Source: Glutamicibacter sp. JL.03c
GTDB lineage: Bacteria; Actinomycetota; Actinomycetes; Actinomycetales; Micrococcaceae
Assembly: GCF_025854375.1 (NCBI RefSeq)
Contig: NZ_CP107575.1
Coordinates: forward strand, 744,001-808,000
Direction of reading: 5' to 3'
Length of the DNA: 64,000 bases
Below the pieces are notes generated by a model that saw only the letters and a list, made by a program, of their open reading frames with translations, did not search any database and was not told where the DNA came from. A program made the position numbers and the translations under genes. Below are positions 29,196 through 38,810 of this stretch, piece by piece. Position 1 is the stretch's first letter. Each line of letters starts with the position of its first letter.

Positions 29196-30392
29196 GTGAA
29201 TGAATATGACAATGTTGCCTCCGTCAGCGACTTCACCGAGCCGTTAATCGATCAGCTGATCGACTTCCGGCGCGAGCTGCACCGGAATCCGGAACTGTCC
29301 TTTGCGGAACACCAAACGACTCGACGCATCCTCGAAACGCTGCAGGCCGCCGGGCTCTCGCCGCAGAAGATGACCAGCACCGGCGCCTTTGTCGATATCG
29401 GGCAGGGGCCGATCCGGATTGCCTTCCGCGCGGATATCGATGCCCTGCCGGTCATCGAGGAAACCGACCTGGAGTACGCCTCCCTGGTCGAGGGAGTGGC
29501 GCACGCTTGCGGCCACGACATCCACACCACGGTGATGCTGGGCGTCGCCCTGTCCCTGGGCAAGCTCGATGAGGCGGGCCTGCTGAATGGACGCGTCCGC
29601 GTCATCTTCCAGCCGGCCGAGGAAAAGCTGCCAGGCGGCGCGCTGTCGGTGATAGAACAGGGACTGCTTGACGAAGTGCCACGCGTGCTGGCGCTGCACT
29701 GCGACCCGAGGATCGATGCCGGGCATATCGGCACCCGCATCGGCGCGATCACCTCGGCCAGCGACACCATCCGCATCGAAGTCAACGGGCGCGGCGGGCA
29801 CACCTCGCGTCCGCATCTGACCGAAGACATCGTTTTTGCCATGAGCCAGATCGCCACGCAGGTCCCTGCGGTGCTCGGCCGAAAGGTCGACGTGCGTTCG
29901 GCGGTGTCAGTGGTGTGGGGACAAATCCATGCCGGCAGCGCCCCGAACGCCATCCCTGCCACCGGCTACCTTGCCGGAACCATGCGCTGCCTCGACGGGG
30001 ACATCTGGTACGAGGCGGGCGAGCTGCTGGACAACGCGGTACGCCAGATCGCTGCGCCGTATGGCGTGGAAATCAAGCTGCAGCACACCCGCGGCGTGCC
30101 GCCGGTGGTGAACGCCCCGGCAGAGACGGCGCTGATCGAGGATGCGGCACGTCGCGAGTTCGGCGCGGACGCGATCGAGCTGACTCCGCAGTCCATGGGC
30201 GGGGAGGACTTCGCCTGGATGACCCAGAAGGTTCCAGGGGCCATGCTGCGCCTGGGCACCCGGACCCCGGGCGGCAAGACCTATGACCTGCACCGCGGGG
30301 ATTACATGCCTGATGAATCCTGCATTGGCATCGGCGTGCGCATCATGACCGCGGCCGCCATGCGGGCTGTTCGCGAAGCCAATACCAAATAG
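29196..30392 (+). CDS. M20-family amidohydrolase (hippurate hydrolase type)
   Basis: This 398-residue metallopeptidase-fold enzyme cleaves amide bonds of N-acyl amino acids or related compounds. Metal site: HACGHDIHTTVMLG; catalytic Glu in QPAEEKLPGGA; later HCDPRIDAGHIG and GGEDFAWM. The dimerisation domain contains GRGGHTSRPH. I chose GTG 29196 because a GAAAGGTG site is six bases upstream; an earlier frame start at 29103 would begin in the terminator hairpin. The substrate is not predictable. It stands after the bet operon but in a separate unit. Confidence 0.88.
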   Translation: MNEYDNVASVSDFTEPLIDQLIDFRRELHRNPELSFAEHQTTRRILETLQAAGLSPQKMTSTGAFVDIGQGPIRIAFRADIDALPVIEETDLEYASLVEGVAHACGHDIHTTVMLGVALSLGKLDEAGLLNGRVRVIFQPAEEKLPGGALSVIEQGLLDEVPRVLALHCDPRIDAGHIGTRIGAITSASDTIRIEVNGRGGHTSRPHLTEDIVFAMSQIATQVPAVLGRKVDVRSAVSVVWGQIHAGSAPNAIPATGYLAGTMRCLDGDIWYEAGELLDNAVRQIAAPYGVEIKLQHTRGVPPVVNAPAETALIEDAARREFGADAIELTPQSMGGEDFAWMTQKVPGAMLRLGTRTPGGKTYDLHRGDYMPDESCIGIGVRIMTAAAMRAVREANTK

Positions 30393-30679
30393 CGTGTTGG
30401 CCACAGTAAACTCAAAAACTTTTTAACTAGTCTTTGACACTTTCGCAATTCTTTGAGTGACTTGGGCTTTGACGTTAAGCGCTTGCCGTTTTGAAGCCGC
30501 TTAGTTATCTGTTTGTAATCTTTATCGTCTTTACCTGTGACATATCTCCGATAGGCTATGGAAACGATGGGGAAGCCAAGACTTGAGGCGTGCTCGCGTA
30601 AGGCCTAGGCAACGATGCCTTGCAAGGGTGGCTGGTGTCTGAACTCCCACATGATCTCGCACGACTTTTGGAGGAATAG
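30393..30679 (+). promoter_or_regulatory. Upstream region and predicted promoter of nucleoside transport operon
   Basis: This 287-bp AT-rich gap has a plausible promoter: TTTACC at 30530-30535, a 16-bp spacer, TAGGCT at 30552-30557. The implied leader of about 115 nt contains a small hairpin AGGCA-ACGA-TGCCT at 30607-30620 and ends in a strong GGAGGA ribosome site before ATG 30680. I recognise no riboswitch class. Confidence 0.45.
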
Positions 30680-31768
30680 ATGCGCTTCGTATCGCGCAAG
30701 ACCGGTGTGGCCACGGCCATGCTCGGCATCTCGGCTTTGGCTTTGAGCGCCTGCGGCGCTGCACCGGAAGAGTCCAGCTCAGCTGGCAAATACCCCGATT
30801 ACGTTGGCTGCATCGTTTCCGACTCCGGTGGATTCGACGACCAGTCCTTCAATGAGTCGTCCTACCGCGGCTTGAAGAACGCCGAAAAGGACCTGGGCAT
30901 CACCATCAAGGAAGCCGAGTCGAAGTCCAACGCCGACTTCGCCACCAACCTCCAGGGCATGATGGGCGCAAGCTGCAACCTGACCGTCACCGTGGGCTTC
31001 CTGCTGGCTGACGCTACCGCAGATGCCGCAGCGAAGAACCCGGATTCGCATTTCGCCATCGTCGATAACCAGTACGAAAAGAACATCGAGAACGTCAAGC
31101 CGATCATCTACGACACGGCTCAGGCTGCCTTCCTCGCCGGCTACGCAGCAGCAGCAGCTTCCGAGACCGGAACCGTCGCAACCTTCGGCGGCATCCAGAT
31201 TCCTACGGTCACCATCTTCATGGACGGCTTCGCAGATGGCGTTGCCAAGTTCAACGAGGACAAGGGCGAGAACGTCAAGCTGCTGGGCTGGGACAAGAAG
31301 AAGCAGAACGGCACCTTCTCCGGCGACTTCGAAAAGCAGGACAAGGGCAAGCAGATCACCAAGAACTTCATCTCGGCCGGAGCCGACGTGATCATGCCTG
31401 TGGCCGGCCCAGTGGGCAAGGGCGCTGGCGCTGCAGTGGCCGAAGCCAACAAGGGCGGCGAAGAGGCCAAGCTCATCTGGGTTGACTCCGATGGCTACCT
31501 GACCGCACCTGATTACAAGGAATACATGCTGACCTCGGTCGTGAAGACCATGGACCAGGCTGTTGAAGACGTGATCAAGGCTGACGCCGAGGGCAACTTC
31601 GACGCCACCCCATATGTCGGCACCCTGGAAAACGAAGGTGTCGCACTGGCACCATTCCACGATTTCGACTCCGCCATCGGCGAGGACACCAAGAAGGAGA
31701 TCGAAGCCCTGAAGGCACAGATCATCTCCGGTGACCTGAAGGTCGAATCGGCTGCCAGCCCAAAGTAG
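30680..31768 (+). CDS. BMP-family substrate-binding lipoprotein of nucleoside ABC transporter
   Basis: This 362-residue exported lipoprotein has a lipobox LSAC with modified Cys25 after the signal peptide. The mature part has the BMP/PnrA fold: SDSGGFDDQSFNESSYRGL, DNQYEKNIENVKPIIYDTAQAAFLAGYAA, and VDSDGYLTAPDYKEYMLTS. Family members bind purine or pyrimidine nucleosides. The downstream ATPase, two permeases, cytidine deaminase and thymidine phosphorylase strongly support that role. Confidence 0.93.
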   Translation: MRFVSRKTGVATAMLGISALALSACGAAPEESSSAGKYPDYVGCIVSDSGGFDDQSFNESSYRGLKNAEKDLGITIKEAESKSNADFATNLQGMMGASCNLTVTVGFLLADATADAAAKNPDSHFAIVDNQYEKNIENVKPIIYDTAQAAFLAGYAAAAASETGTVATFGGIQIPTVTIFMDGFADGVAKFNEDKGENVKLLGWDKKKQNGTFSGDFEKQDKGKQITKNFISAGADVIMPVAGPVGKGAGAAVAEANKGGEEAKLIWVDSDGYLTAPDYKEYMLTSVVKTMDQAVEDVIKADAEGNFDATPYVGTLENEGVALAPFHDFDSAIGEDTKKEIEALKAQIISGDLKVESAASPK

Positions 31769-31790
31769 CCTTTGGCGCCTGATCCATCGA

Positions 31791-31835
31791 GCGCGTCACC
31801 GCTTGCCGTTGCACGGCGAGCCGGTGACGCGCTTT
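31791..31835 (+). terminator. Hairpin between binding protein and ATPase genes
   Basis: GCGCGTCACCG pairs with CGGTGACGCGC, and an inner CTTGCCGT pairs with ACGGCGAG; TTTAT follows. It may be a partial terminator that lets the binding protein be made in excess over the membrane parts. Confidence 0.6.
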
Positions 31836-31908
31836 ATGAATGCCTAGAGGCCAACACGGCCAACGGGCTAAACTACCTCGCACAACGAACTATGAAGATG
31901 GTGGAATC

Positions 31909-33510
31909 GTGAAACTCGAACTACGGGGAATCTCGAAAGCCTTCGGTTCTTTCTACGCCAACAAGAATATTGACCTGATGGTCGATGACGCCCAGATTCA
32001 CTGTCTGCTCGGCGAAAACGGTGCTGGAAAATCCACGCTTATGAACGTGCTCTACGGTCTGTACCAACCGACCGAGGGCGAAATCCTGCTTGATGGGAAC
32101 CCCGTCGAGTTCTCCGGACCAGGCGATGCCATGGCCGCCGGAATCGGCATGGTGCACCAGCACTTCATGCTGGTCCCGGTATTCACCGTGGCCGAGAATA
32201 TCGCCCTCGGAGCCGAAACCACCAAGGCCGGCGGCGTGCTGGACCTGCAAGTCACCCGCAAGAAGATCCGCGAAATCTCCGACCGCTACGGATTCGACGT
32301 CGACCCGGACGCCGTGGTCGAGGATCTGCCGGTCGGCGTACAGCAGCGCGTGGAAATCATCAAGGCCCTGGTGCGCGAGGCCAAGATCCTCATCCTCGAT
32401 GAGCCCACCGCGGTGCTGACCCCGCAGGAAACCGACGAGCTGCTGGAGATCATGCGCCAGCTCAAGGCCAACGGCACCTCCATTGTCTTCATCTCGCACA
32501 AGCTGCGTGAAGTGCGCGCCGTCTCCGACGTCATCACCGTGATCCGCCGCGGCGAAGTCATCGACTCGGTCTCCCCCCAATCCTCCACCACCGAGCTGGC
32601 CAACCTGATGGTGGGCCGCGCCGTGGAACTGAACCTGAACAAGGCGCCAGCCACCCCGGGCGAGGCGGTGTTGCAGGTCAAGGACCTGACGGTCGTCGAC
32701 CCGGCCGGCACCACCACGCTGGACTCGGTCAACTTCGAGATCCATGCTGGCGAGATCCTTGCCGTCGCCGGCGTGCAGGGCAACGGGCAAACCGAACTCA
32801 CCGAAGCCATCTTGGGCACCCAGCCGGTCACCGGCGGCTCGGTCAAGCTGGCCGGCAAGGAACTGGTCGGCAAGTCCGTCAAGCAGGTGCTGCGCTCGGG
32901 CGTCGGATTCGTTCCCGAAGACCGCTCCGTGCACGGCTTGGTCACCGAATTCTCCATCGAGGAGAACCTGGTGCTCGACCTCTACGACCGCGCCCCGTTC
33001 GGCAAGGGCATCTCGATGAATCTGGAGGCCATCAAGAAGAACGCGACGACGCAGATCAAGGACTTCGACGTACGCACCGACAATCCGCTGAACCCGGCCT
33101 CCAGCCTCTCTGGCGGCAACCAGCAGAAGGTCGTCATGGCCCGCGAGCTGTCCCGCGATCTGCAGCTGTTCATCGCCTCCCAGCCAACCCGCGGCGTGGA
33201 CGTGGGTTCCATCGAGTTCCTGCACCGCCGCATTGTCGCAGAACGCGACAAGGGCACCCCGGTGATGATCGTGTCCACCGAGCTGGACGAAGTCATGGAA
33301 CTGGCCGACCGCATCGCGGTGCTCTACAAGGGCAAAATCAACGGCATCGTCCCGGGCAACACCTCCCGCGAGGTCCTCGGTTTGATGATGGCCGGCGTCT
33401 CGGCCGAAGAAGCCGCAGCACAAGCAGAATTTACCAAGTCAGATAACGAGCCCGTGGAAGCGGCCCCGGCTGGCGAGCGCAGCGAACACCAGGAAGGAGA
33501 AGACCAGTGA
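31909..33510 (+). CDS. Nucleoside ABC transporter ATPase (two nucleotide-binding domains)
   Basis: This 533-residue protein contains two ABC domains in tandem, as in RbsA/YufO-type transporters. The first has Walker A GENGAGKST and Walker B ILILDEPTAVL. The second has a degenerate P-loop GVQGNGQTE, then signature SLSGGNQQKVVMARE. GTG 31909 is preferred because the family starts with a strand like KLELRGISKAFG. Its end overlaps the first permease gene (GTGA). Confidence 0.94.
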   Translation: MKLELRGISKAFGSFYANKNIDLMVDDAQIHCLLGENGAGKSTLMNVLYGLYQPTEGEILLDGNPVEFSGPGDAMAAGIGMVHQHFMLVPVFTVAENIALGAETTKAGGVLDLQVTRKKIREISDRYGFDVDPDAVVEDLPVGVQQRVEIIKALVREAKILILDEPTAVLTPQETDELLEIMRQLKANGTSIVFISHKLREVRAVSDVITVIRRGEVIDSVSPQSSTTELANLMVGRAVELNLNKAPATPGEAVLQVKDLTVVDPAGTTTLDSVNFEIHAGEILAVAGVQGNGQTELTEAILGTQPVTGGSVKLAGKELVGKSVKQVLRSGVGFVPEDRSVHGLVTEFSIEENLVLDLYDRAPFGKGISMNLEAIKKNATTQIKDFDVRTDNPLNPASSLSGGNQQKVVMARELSRDLQLFIASQPTRGVDVGSIEFLHRRIVAERDKGTPVMIVSTELDEVMELADRIAVLYKGKINGIVPGNTSREVLGLMMAGVSAEEAAAQAEFTKSDNEPVEAAPAGERSEHQEGEDQ

Positions 33511-34715
33511 GCGAAACCAAAGCACCGGTCATTCCCGACTCCGGCAACACGGGCAACGACCTGTTCAAGAAGATCACCCAGGGGCCGGGACTGGTTTCGG
33601 TTCTCGGCGTGATCGTCGCGCTGGTGATCGGCGGCCTATTGATCGCCATCACCGATGAGAAGGTCGCCCAGAGTGCCGGGTACTTCTTCGCCCGGCCCAC
33701 CGACTTCCTCTCCGAGCTGTGGCGCGCTGCCACCGAAAGCTACGTGGCACTGTTCAACGGCGCCATCTACAACTCGGCCCAGGGCTTCAAGCCCTTCCTG
33801 GAAACCCTGACCGTTTCCACGCCGCTGATCTGCGCCGGCCTCGGCGTGGCCGTGGCTTTCCGCGCGGGCCTGTTCAACATCGGCGCCCAGGGCCAGATCA
33901 TCATCGGCTCGGTCCTGGCCGCCTACGTAGGCTTCGCGTGGCACCTGCCGCTGGGCCTGCACCTGCTGCTGGTCATCGTCTTCGGCCTGATCGGCGGCGC
34001 CATCTGGGGCGGGCTGGTCGGCTTGCTCAAGGCCAAAACCGGCGCCCACGAAGTGATCTTGACGATCATGTTCAACTATGTTGCGGTGTACTTCATCGAC
34101 TTCCTGATGAATACCCAGGCCTTCCGCCGTCCAGGCGAAACCAACCCGATTTCGCCGATCCTGGACTCCACCGCGGTCTTCCCGTCCATCCCCGGATCCC
34201 GCCTGCACCTGGGCTTCGTGATGGCCGTACTGCTGGTCATCCTGGTCTCCTGGATGTTCAAGCGCTCCACCGTGGGCTTCGAATTCCGCGCCGTGGGACA
34301 TAACCCCGAGGCAGCTAAGACCGCCGGCATCAACGTGGCCCGCAGCACCATCATCGCCATGGCGTTGGCTGGCGCCTTGGCCGGCGCCGCCGGTGTCGCC
34401 CAGGTGGCAGGCACCGAAAAGGTGCTCACCAGCGGCATCGCCGGTTCGCTGGGCTTCGACGCGATCACCGTGGCGCTGCTGGGCCGCTCCACCCCGTGGG
34501 GCACCTTCTTCGCTGGCCTGCTCTTCGGCGCATTCCAGGCCGGCGCGGTGAACATGCAGATCACCACCGGCACCCCGATCGACATCGTCTCGGTGGTGCA
34601 GTCGCTGATCGTGCTGTTCATCGCCGCCCCTCCACTGGTCAAGGCGATCTTCGGCATGAACCGCAAGAAGAAGCGCAGCCCTAAGCTCGAAACTACCCAG
34701 GCAGGTGCCAAGTGA
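33507..34715 (+). CDS. Nucleoside ABC transporter permease 1
   Basis: This 402-residue membrane subunit of the branched-chain/ribose permease fold has a long N-terminal segment and then about nine helices. Family signatures are AFRAGLFNIGAQGQIIIGSVLAAY near residue 118 and FRAVGHNPEAAKTAGINVARS near residue 260. GTG start overlaps the ATPase gene; its stop overlaps permease 2 the same way. Confidence 0.93.
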   Translation: MSETKAPVIPDSGNTGNDLFKKITQGPGLVSVLGVIVALVIGGLLIAITDEKVAQSAGYFFARPTDFLSELWRAATESYVALFNGAIYNSAQGFKPFLETLTVSTPLICAGLGVAVAFRAGLFNIGAQGQIIIGSVLAAYVGFAWHLPLGLHLLLVIVFGLIGGAIWGGLVGLLKAKTGAHEVILTIMFNYVAVYFIDFLMNTQAFRRPGETNPISPILDSTAVFPSIPGSRLHLGFVMAVLLVILVSWMFKRSTVGFEFRAVGHNPEAAKTAGINVARSTIIAMALAGALAGAAGVAQVAGTEKVLTSGIAGSLGFDAITVALLGRSTPWGTFFAGLLFGAFQAGAVNMQITTGTPIDIVSVVQSLIVLFIAAPPLVKAIFGMNRKKKRSPKLETTQAGAK

Positions 34716-35983
34716 CCTCTTCCACCTTGCAACCAGCAATCAGCGTATTGCCGAGCAAGAAGACCTCGATCATCCTCTCGGTGATCGCAGTGATCGTCTT
34801 CTTGTGCTTCGGCCTGATGGGCAATAGCGACAGCGCCCACTTCCAGCTCAACAGCGCCGGCGACGCGTTCGAGCTGCCGGAACTGGTATTCCCGGGCAAG
34901 GCCAGCAACATCGTCATCGGCCTGCTGCTGCTGGGCATCGCCGCGTACTCCTGGATCCAGCGCAAGAAGGGCCAGACCCTGGCCACCTGGATGATCGCCA
35001 TCGCCGCCATCCTCTTTGTGCTCTCCTTCCTGATCTGGGTCGTCTCCGGTGCGGATATCACGACCATTTCGCTGGCCAGCCTGCTCGCCGGTGCCGTGGT
35101 GCTGGCCGTGCCGCTGGTCTTCGGTTCCCTCTCGGGTGTGCTGTGCGAACGAGCCGGCGTGGTCAACATCGCTATCGAAGGCCAGCTGCTCGGCGGCGCC
35201 TTCACCGCGGCGCTGGTGTCCTCGCTGACCAAGAATGCATTCCTGGGCCTGATCGCCGCAGGCATCGCCGGCGCACTGGTCTCCCTGGTGCTGGCCTTGT
35301 TCTCCATCAAGTACGTGGTCAACCAGATCATCGTCGGCGTGGTGCTCAACGTGCTGGTTTCGGGCATCACCGGCTTCCTGTTCACCACCGTGATGCAGGA
35401 AGATCCGGAGCTGTTCAACTCGCCGGTGCACCTGCCGGTCATCGAGATTCCGCTGCTCTCGGCCATCCCGGTGCTCGGACCGATCCTGTTCAAGCAGTCG
35501 GTCATCGGCTACCTGATGTACCTGGCAGTGTTCATCGTCTGGTTCGGGCTGTTCAAGACCAAGTGGGGCCTGCGCGTCCGCGCCGTGGGCGAGCACCCGA
35601 AGGCCGCCGACACCCTGGGCATCAAGGTCAACCGCACCCGCTTCGTCAATGTCACCCTCGGTGGCATCGTGGCCGGCATCGGCGGCTCCTTCTTCACCCT
35701 GGTGGCCATCGACTCGTTCACCAAGGAAATCTCCGGTGGCCGCGGCTTCATCGCCCTGGCCGCGGTGATCTTCGGACGCTGGAATCCGATCGGAGCCTTC
35801 CTGGCGGCGCTGCTCTTCGGCTTCGCCGATAACCTGCAGGTTATCCTGACCATCATCGGCACCCCGGTGCCAAGCCAGTTCATGGCGATGATGCCTTACC
35901 TCGTCACCATCTTCGCCGTGGCCGGACTGGTGGGACGCTCCCGCGGCCCGGCGGCCGCCGGCGAACCCTATGTGAAGGAATAA
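34712..35983 (+). CDS. Nucleoside ABC transporter permease 2
   Basis: This 423-residue partner permease has an N-terminal extension with extra helices before the core. The core signatures are LCERAGVVNIAIEGQLLGGA near residue 147 and VRAVGEHPKAADTLGIKVNR near residue 289. It begins with a GTG that overlaps the previous stop and is followed ten bases later by cdd. Confidence 0.93.
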   Translation: MTSSTLQPAISVLPSKKTSIILSVIAVIVFLCFGLMGNSDSAHFQLNSAGDAFELPELVFPGKASNIVIGLLLLGIAAYSWIQRKKGQTLATWMIAIAAILFVLSFLIWVVSGADITTISLASLLAGAVVLAVPLVFGSLSGVLCERAGVVNIAIEGQLLGGAFTAALVSSLTKNAFLGLIAAGIAGALVSLVLALFSIKYVVNQIIVGVVLNVLVSGITGFLFTTVMQEDPELFNSPVHLPVIEIPLLSAIPVLGPILFKQSVIGYLMYLAVFIVWFGLFKTKWGLRVRAVGEHPKAADTLGIKVNRTRFVNVTLGGIVAGIGGSFFTLVAIDSFTKEISGGRGFIALAAVIFGRWNPIGAFLAALLFGFADNLQVILTIIGTPVPSQFMAMMPYLVTIFAVAGLVGRSRGPAAAGEPYVKE

Positions 35984-35992
35984 CCGGTACCG

Positions 35993-36415
35993 ATGACCAC
36001 CAACACCGCGCCGTGGTCGCAGCTTGAAGCTGCGGCCGCGGCCGCGCTGTCTGGGGCCTACGCACCCTACTCGAAATTCCGTGTAGGGTCCGCGGCACAG
36101 ACCAGCGACGGCCGCCTGATTTCCGGCTGCAATATCGAAAACGCCGCCTATGGCGTCACCCTGTGCGCCGAGTGCTCCATGGTCGGCCAGCTCTTCGCCA
36201 CCGGAGGCGGAACCCTGGAGTATTTCCTGTGCTTCGGCCAGCTCGCCGGCGGGGAACTGGAGCTGATCACCCCGTGCGGACGATGCCGCCAGATCCTCTT
36301 CGAGCACCGCGGAGCCAATCTCCAGATCAAGACCGCCCGCGGGATCGTGGGCATCGAAGATCTTTTGCCTGACGCATTCGGGCCGCAGAACCTCAACGTC
36401 CAGGGCCGGCAATAA
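35993..36415 (+). CDS. cdd: Cytidine deaminase
   Basis: This 140-residue zinc enzyme converts cytidine and deoxycytidine to uridine and deoxyuridine. The motif SGCNIENAAYGVTLCAEC contains the catalytic Glu and a zinc Cys, with the second Cys pair in PCGRCRQ. It is co-directional and 10 nt after the permease gene, so imported nucleosides meet the salvage enzyme directly. Confidence 0.96.
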   Translation: MTTNTAPWSQLEAAAAAALSGAYAPYSKFRVGSAAQTSDGRLISGCNIENAAYGVTLCAECSMVGQLFATGGGTLEYFLCFGQLAGGELELITPCGRCRQILFEHRGANLQIKTARGIVGIEDLLPDAFGPQNLNVQGRQ

Positions 36416-36446
36416 CCGGCCGCAAGCAGAACGGAAGGTGCCGCTC

Positions 36447-37760
36447 ATGGCTACCGAACAATTCAGCGCCGTGGAAGTCATCCGTGCCAAGCGCGATGGC
36501 GCCGAGCTGAGCAACGAGATGATCGACTGGACCATTGACGCCTACACCCGCGGGGTGATTGCCGAAGAGCAGATGTCCGCCCTGAATATGGCGATCTTCT
36601 TCCAGGGCATGAACCGCAGCGAAATCTCGCGGTGGACCACCGCCATGATCAACTCCGGTGAGCGCATGGACTTTTCCACCCTGGCCACCGCGGCGGGCCA
36701 GAAGCTGGCAACCACCGACAAGCATTCCACCGGCGGCGTGGGGGATAAGATCACCTTGCCGCTGGCTCCGCTGGTGGCCAGCTTTGGCGTCGCCGTCCCG
36801 CAGCTGTCGGGCCGCGGACTGGGACACACCGGTGGCACCCTGGACAAGCTCGAAGCCATCCCCGGGTGGCGTGCCAACCTGTCCAATGAAGAGCTATTCG
36901 CCCAGCTCTCTTCGGTGGGCGCAGTGATCTGCGCTGCCGGCGCTGGCTTGGCACCGGCGGACAAGAAGCTCTATGCGCTGCGTGATGTCACCGCCACCGT
37001 GGAGGCCATCCCGCTGATCGCCTCCTCGATCATGAGCAAGAAGATCGCCGAGGGCACCGGCAGCCTGGTCCTTGATGTCAAGGTGGGCTCCGGAGCGTTC
37101 ATGAAGGACGAAGGCATGGCCAGGGAGCTGGCCGAGACCATGGTGAACCTCGGCACCGATGCCGGGGTCAACACCGTTGCCCTGTTGACCAATATGGAAA
37201 CGCCGCTGGGCTTGACCGTTGGCAACGCCATCGAAGTCGAGGAGTCGGTGGAAGTCCTCGCCGGCGGCGGCCCGGAAGATGTTGTGGAGCTGACGATCGC
37301 GCTGGCTATCGAAATGCTGGCCGGTGCAGGTATCCACGACGTTGACGTGCGCGAGGCGCTGAACAATGGCCGGGCGATGGACAGCTGGCGTGCGATGATC
37401 GCTGCCCAGGGCGGCGATCCGGACGCCAAGCTGCCGGTGGCCAAGGAATCCCACACCGTTGTGGCGCCAGCCGAGGGCGTGCTGATCAAGCTCGACGCCA
37501 TGGACATCGGCCTGGCCGCGTGGACCCTGGGCGCGGGCCGGGCCCGCAAGGAAGACAGCGTGCAGGCCGGCGCCGGTGTGCGCATGCACGTCAAGCCAGG
37601 GGCGCTGGTGCGCCGCGGCGAGCCGATCGCGACTTTGCTGACCGATACCCCGGAGAAGATGGCCCGGGCCATCGAGCTGGTCGAGCGCGCGATCATGATC
37701 GGTTCCGAGAGCGATCGGCCAGCTATGCGTTTGATCCTCGACCGCATCGCGGCTTCCTAG
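36447..37760 (+). CDS. deoA: Thymidine (pyrimidine-nucleoside) phosphorylase
   Basis: This 437-residue enzyme splits thymidine or deoxyuridine with phosphate into base and deoxyribose-1-phosphate. Signature: SGRGLGHTGGTLDKLEAIPG near residue 110; earlier phosphate site KHSTGGVGDK. ATG 36447 is preferred over GTG 36438 because the GGAAGG site would be too close to the GTG. Last gene of the nucleoside operon before a terminator. Confidence 0.95.
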   Translation: MATEQFSAVEVIRAKRDGAELSNEMIDWTIDAYTRGVIAEEQMSALNMAIFFQGMNRSEISRWTTAMINSGERMDFSTLATAAGQKLATTDKHSTGGVGDKITLPLAPLVASFGVAVPQLSGRGLGHTGGTLDKLEAIPGWRANLSNEELFAQLSSVGAVICAAGAGLAPADKKLYALRDVTATVEAIPLIASSIMSKKIAEGTGSLVLDVKVGSGAFMKDEGMARELAETMVNLGTDAGVNTVALLTNMETPLGLTVGNAIEVEESVEVLAGGGPEDVVELTIALAIEMLAGAGIHDVDVREALNNGRAMDSWRAMIAAQGGDPDAKLPVAKESHTVVAPAEGVLIKLDAMDIGLAAWTLGAGRARKEDSVQAGAGVRMHVKPGALVRRGEPIATLLTDTPEKMARAIELVERAIMIGSESDRPAMRLILDRIAAS

Positions 37761-37777
37761 CCGGACCCTGATTGGAG

Positions 37778-37808
37778 AACCGGGACACGCCGCAGGCGTG
37801 CCCCGGTT
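37778..37808 (+). terminator. Terminator after deoA
   Basis: AACCGGG-A-CACGCC pairs with GGCGTG-C-CCCGGTT around a GCA loop, with one internal mismatch. Confidence 0.75.
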
Positions 37809-38032
37809 CATTCCATGTACGCCTGGAAGAAACTCCTGAATTGATACCGGGTTCAAAGTTCTTTGGCGCACAATGGGAACCAATTGCCCGGTGCCGGTCG
37901 TTGGATAGATGACTCCTGCCAAGGTCGGGGGTGAAAGTAGTCCACATTGCCACAAGGGTAGGATGCGCCTTCACAGCCGCTCGAGTGAAAATAGATGGAC
38001 AAGCAGCGCACCAAGCGCTTTGGGGAAAGAAG

Positions 38033-38719
38033 ATGCAAGTCCAGATGGAACTAGTAAACGAGGCTATTACGCAGGCCGCCAGTGCATGGTGGGTCCTGCC
38101 TCTGCTGTTCCTGTTCTGCATGATCGACGCAATCTTCCCTCTGGTCCCCAGCGAATCCTTCCTGGTATCCCTGGCCGCGGTCGGCATCCATTCCGGATCG
38201 CCCAACCTCTTCCTCATCGGTGCCCTCGGCGCCGCCGGAGCATTGCTGGGAGACCAGATCACCTACGCCATCGGCCGGAAAATCGGCGCCCACGGATTCA
38301 CCTGGATGCGCGGCAAACGAGCGCAGAAGGTCCTGCAGTACGCCGAAAAGAAGCTGGAAACTTCCGGAGCATTGCTGATTTTCACCGCACGCTACATTCC
38401 CGTAGGCCGAGTGGCAGTGAACCTCACGGCTGGGGCCACAGGGTTCAGCCACAAGCGATTCACCCTTTTCGACACCATCGGCGTGCTGACCTGGGCAATC
38501 TATTCGGTCAGCATCGGCGCGCTGGCCGGGAACTGGATGCATGACAATAAATTGCTGGGCATCGGCATCTCGATCGTGATCGCTGTCGTGCTCGGATTCA
38601 TCATCGACCGCATCGTCAGCTGGGCGCTGGATCGCTACCACCGACGGGCTGAGCAGGCCAAAGAACACCGGGAAAAGCTGGAGCGCGAGACGGTGCCGCC
38701 AACCACCGACGAGGGTTAA
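38033..38719 (+). CDS. DedA/SNARE-associated family membrane protein
   Basis: This 228-residue protein has about five hydrophobic segments and the DedA core: PLVPSESFLVSLA, GDQITYAIGRKIG and FTARYIPVGRVAVNLTAGATG with the conserved FxxRYxPxxR-type motif. DedA proteins help move lipid carriers such as undecaprenyl phosphate and support membrane potential. ATG 38033 follows GGGGAAAGAAG. It sits between deoA and add but does not look functionally linked to nucleosides. Confidence 0.88.
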   Translation: MQVQMELVNEAITQAASAWWVLPLLFLFCMIDAIFPLVPSESFLVSLAAVGIHSGSPNLFLIGALGAAGALLGDQITYAIGRKIGAHGFTWMRGKRAQKVLQYAEKKLETSGALLIFTARYIPVGRVAVNLTAGATGFSHKRFTLFDTIGVLTWAIYSVSIGALAGNWMHDNKLLGIGISIVIAVVLGFIIDRIVSWALDRYHRRAEQAKEHREKLERETVPPTTDEG

Positions 38720-38810
38720 CCTGCAGTATTGAGCAGGGTCACATTGTGGCTCGCAGATCTTAACCTGCAGGAGCTGTCAGTTCGCGGGAAATGCGACTAG
38801 GCTCAGTGGT

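Noticed and set aside
30393-30679. A purine-type riboswitch before the nucleoside transport operon
   Set aside because: The leader has only a short hairpin and none of the conserved loop-loop or core bases of purine riboswitches.
34076-36535. An 819-codon minus-strand open frame opposite the nucleoside permease and cdd genes
   Set aside because: Low-complexity, His/Asp/Gln/Gly-rich translation with no fold; the sense strand has strong family motifs and overlapping operon starts.
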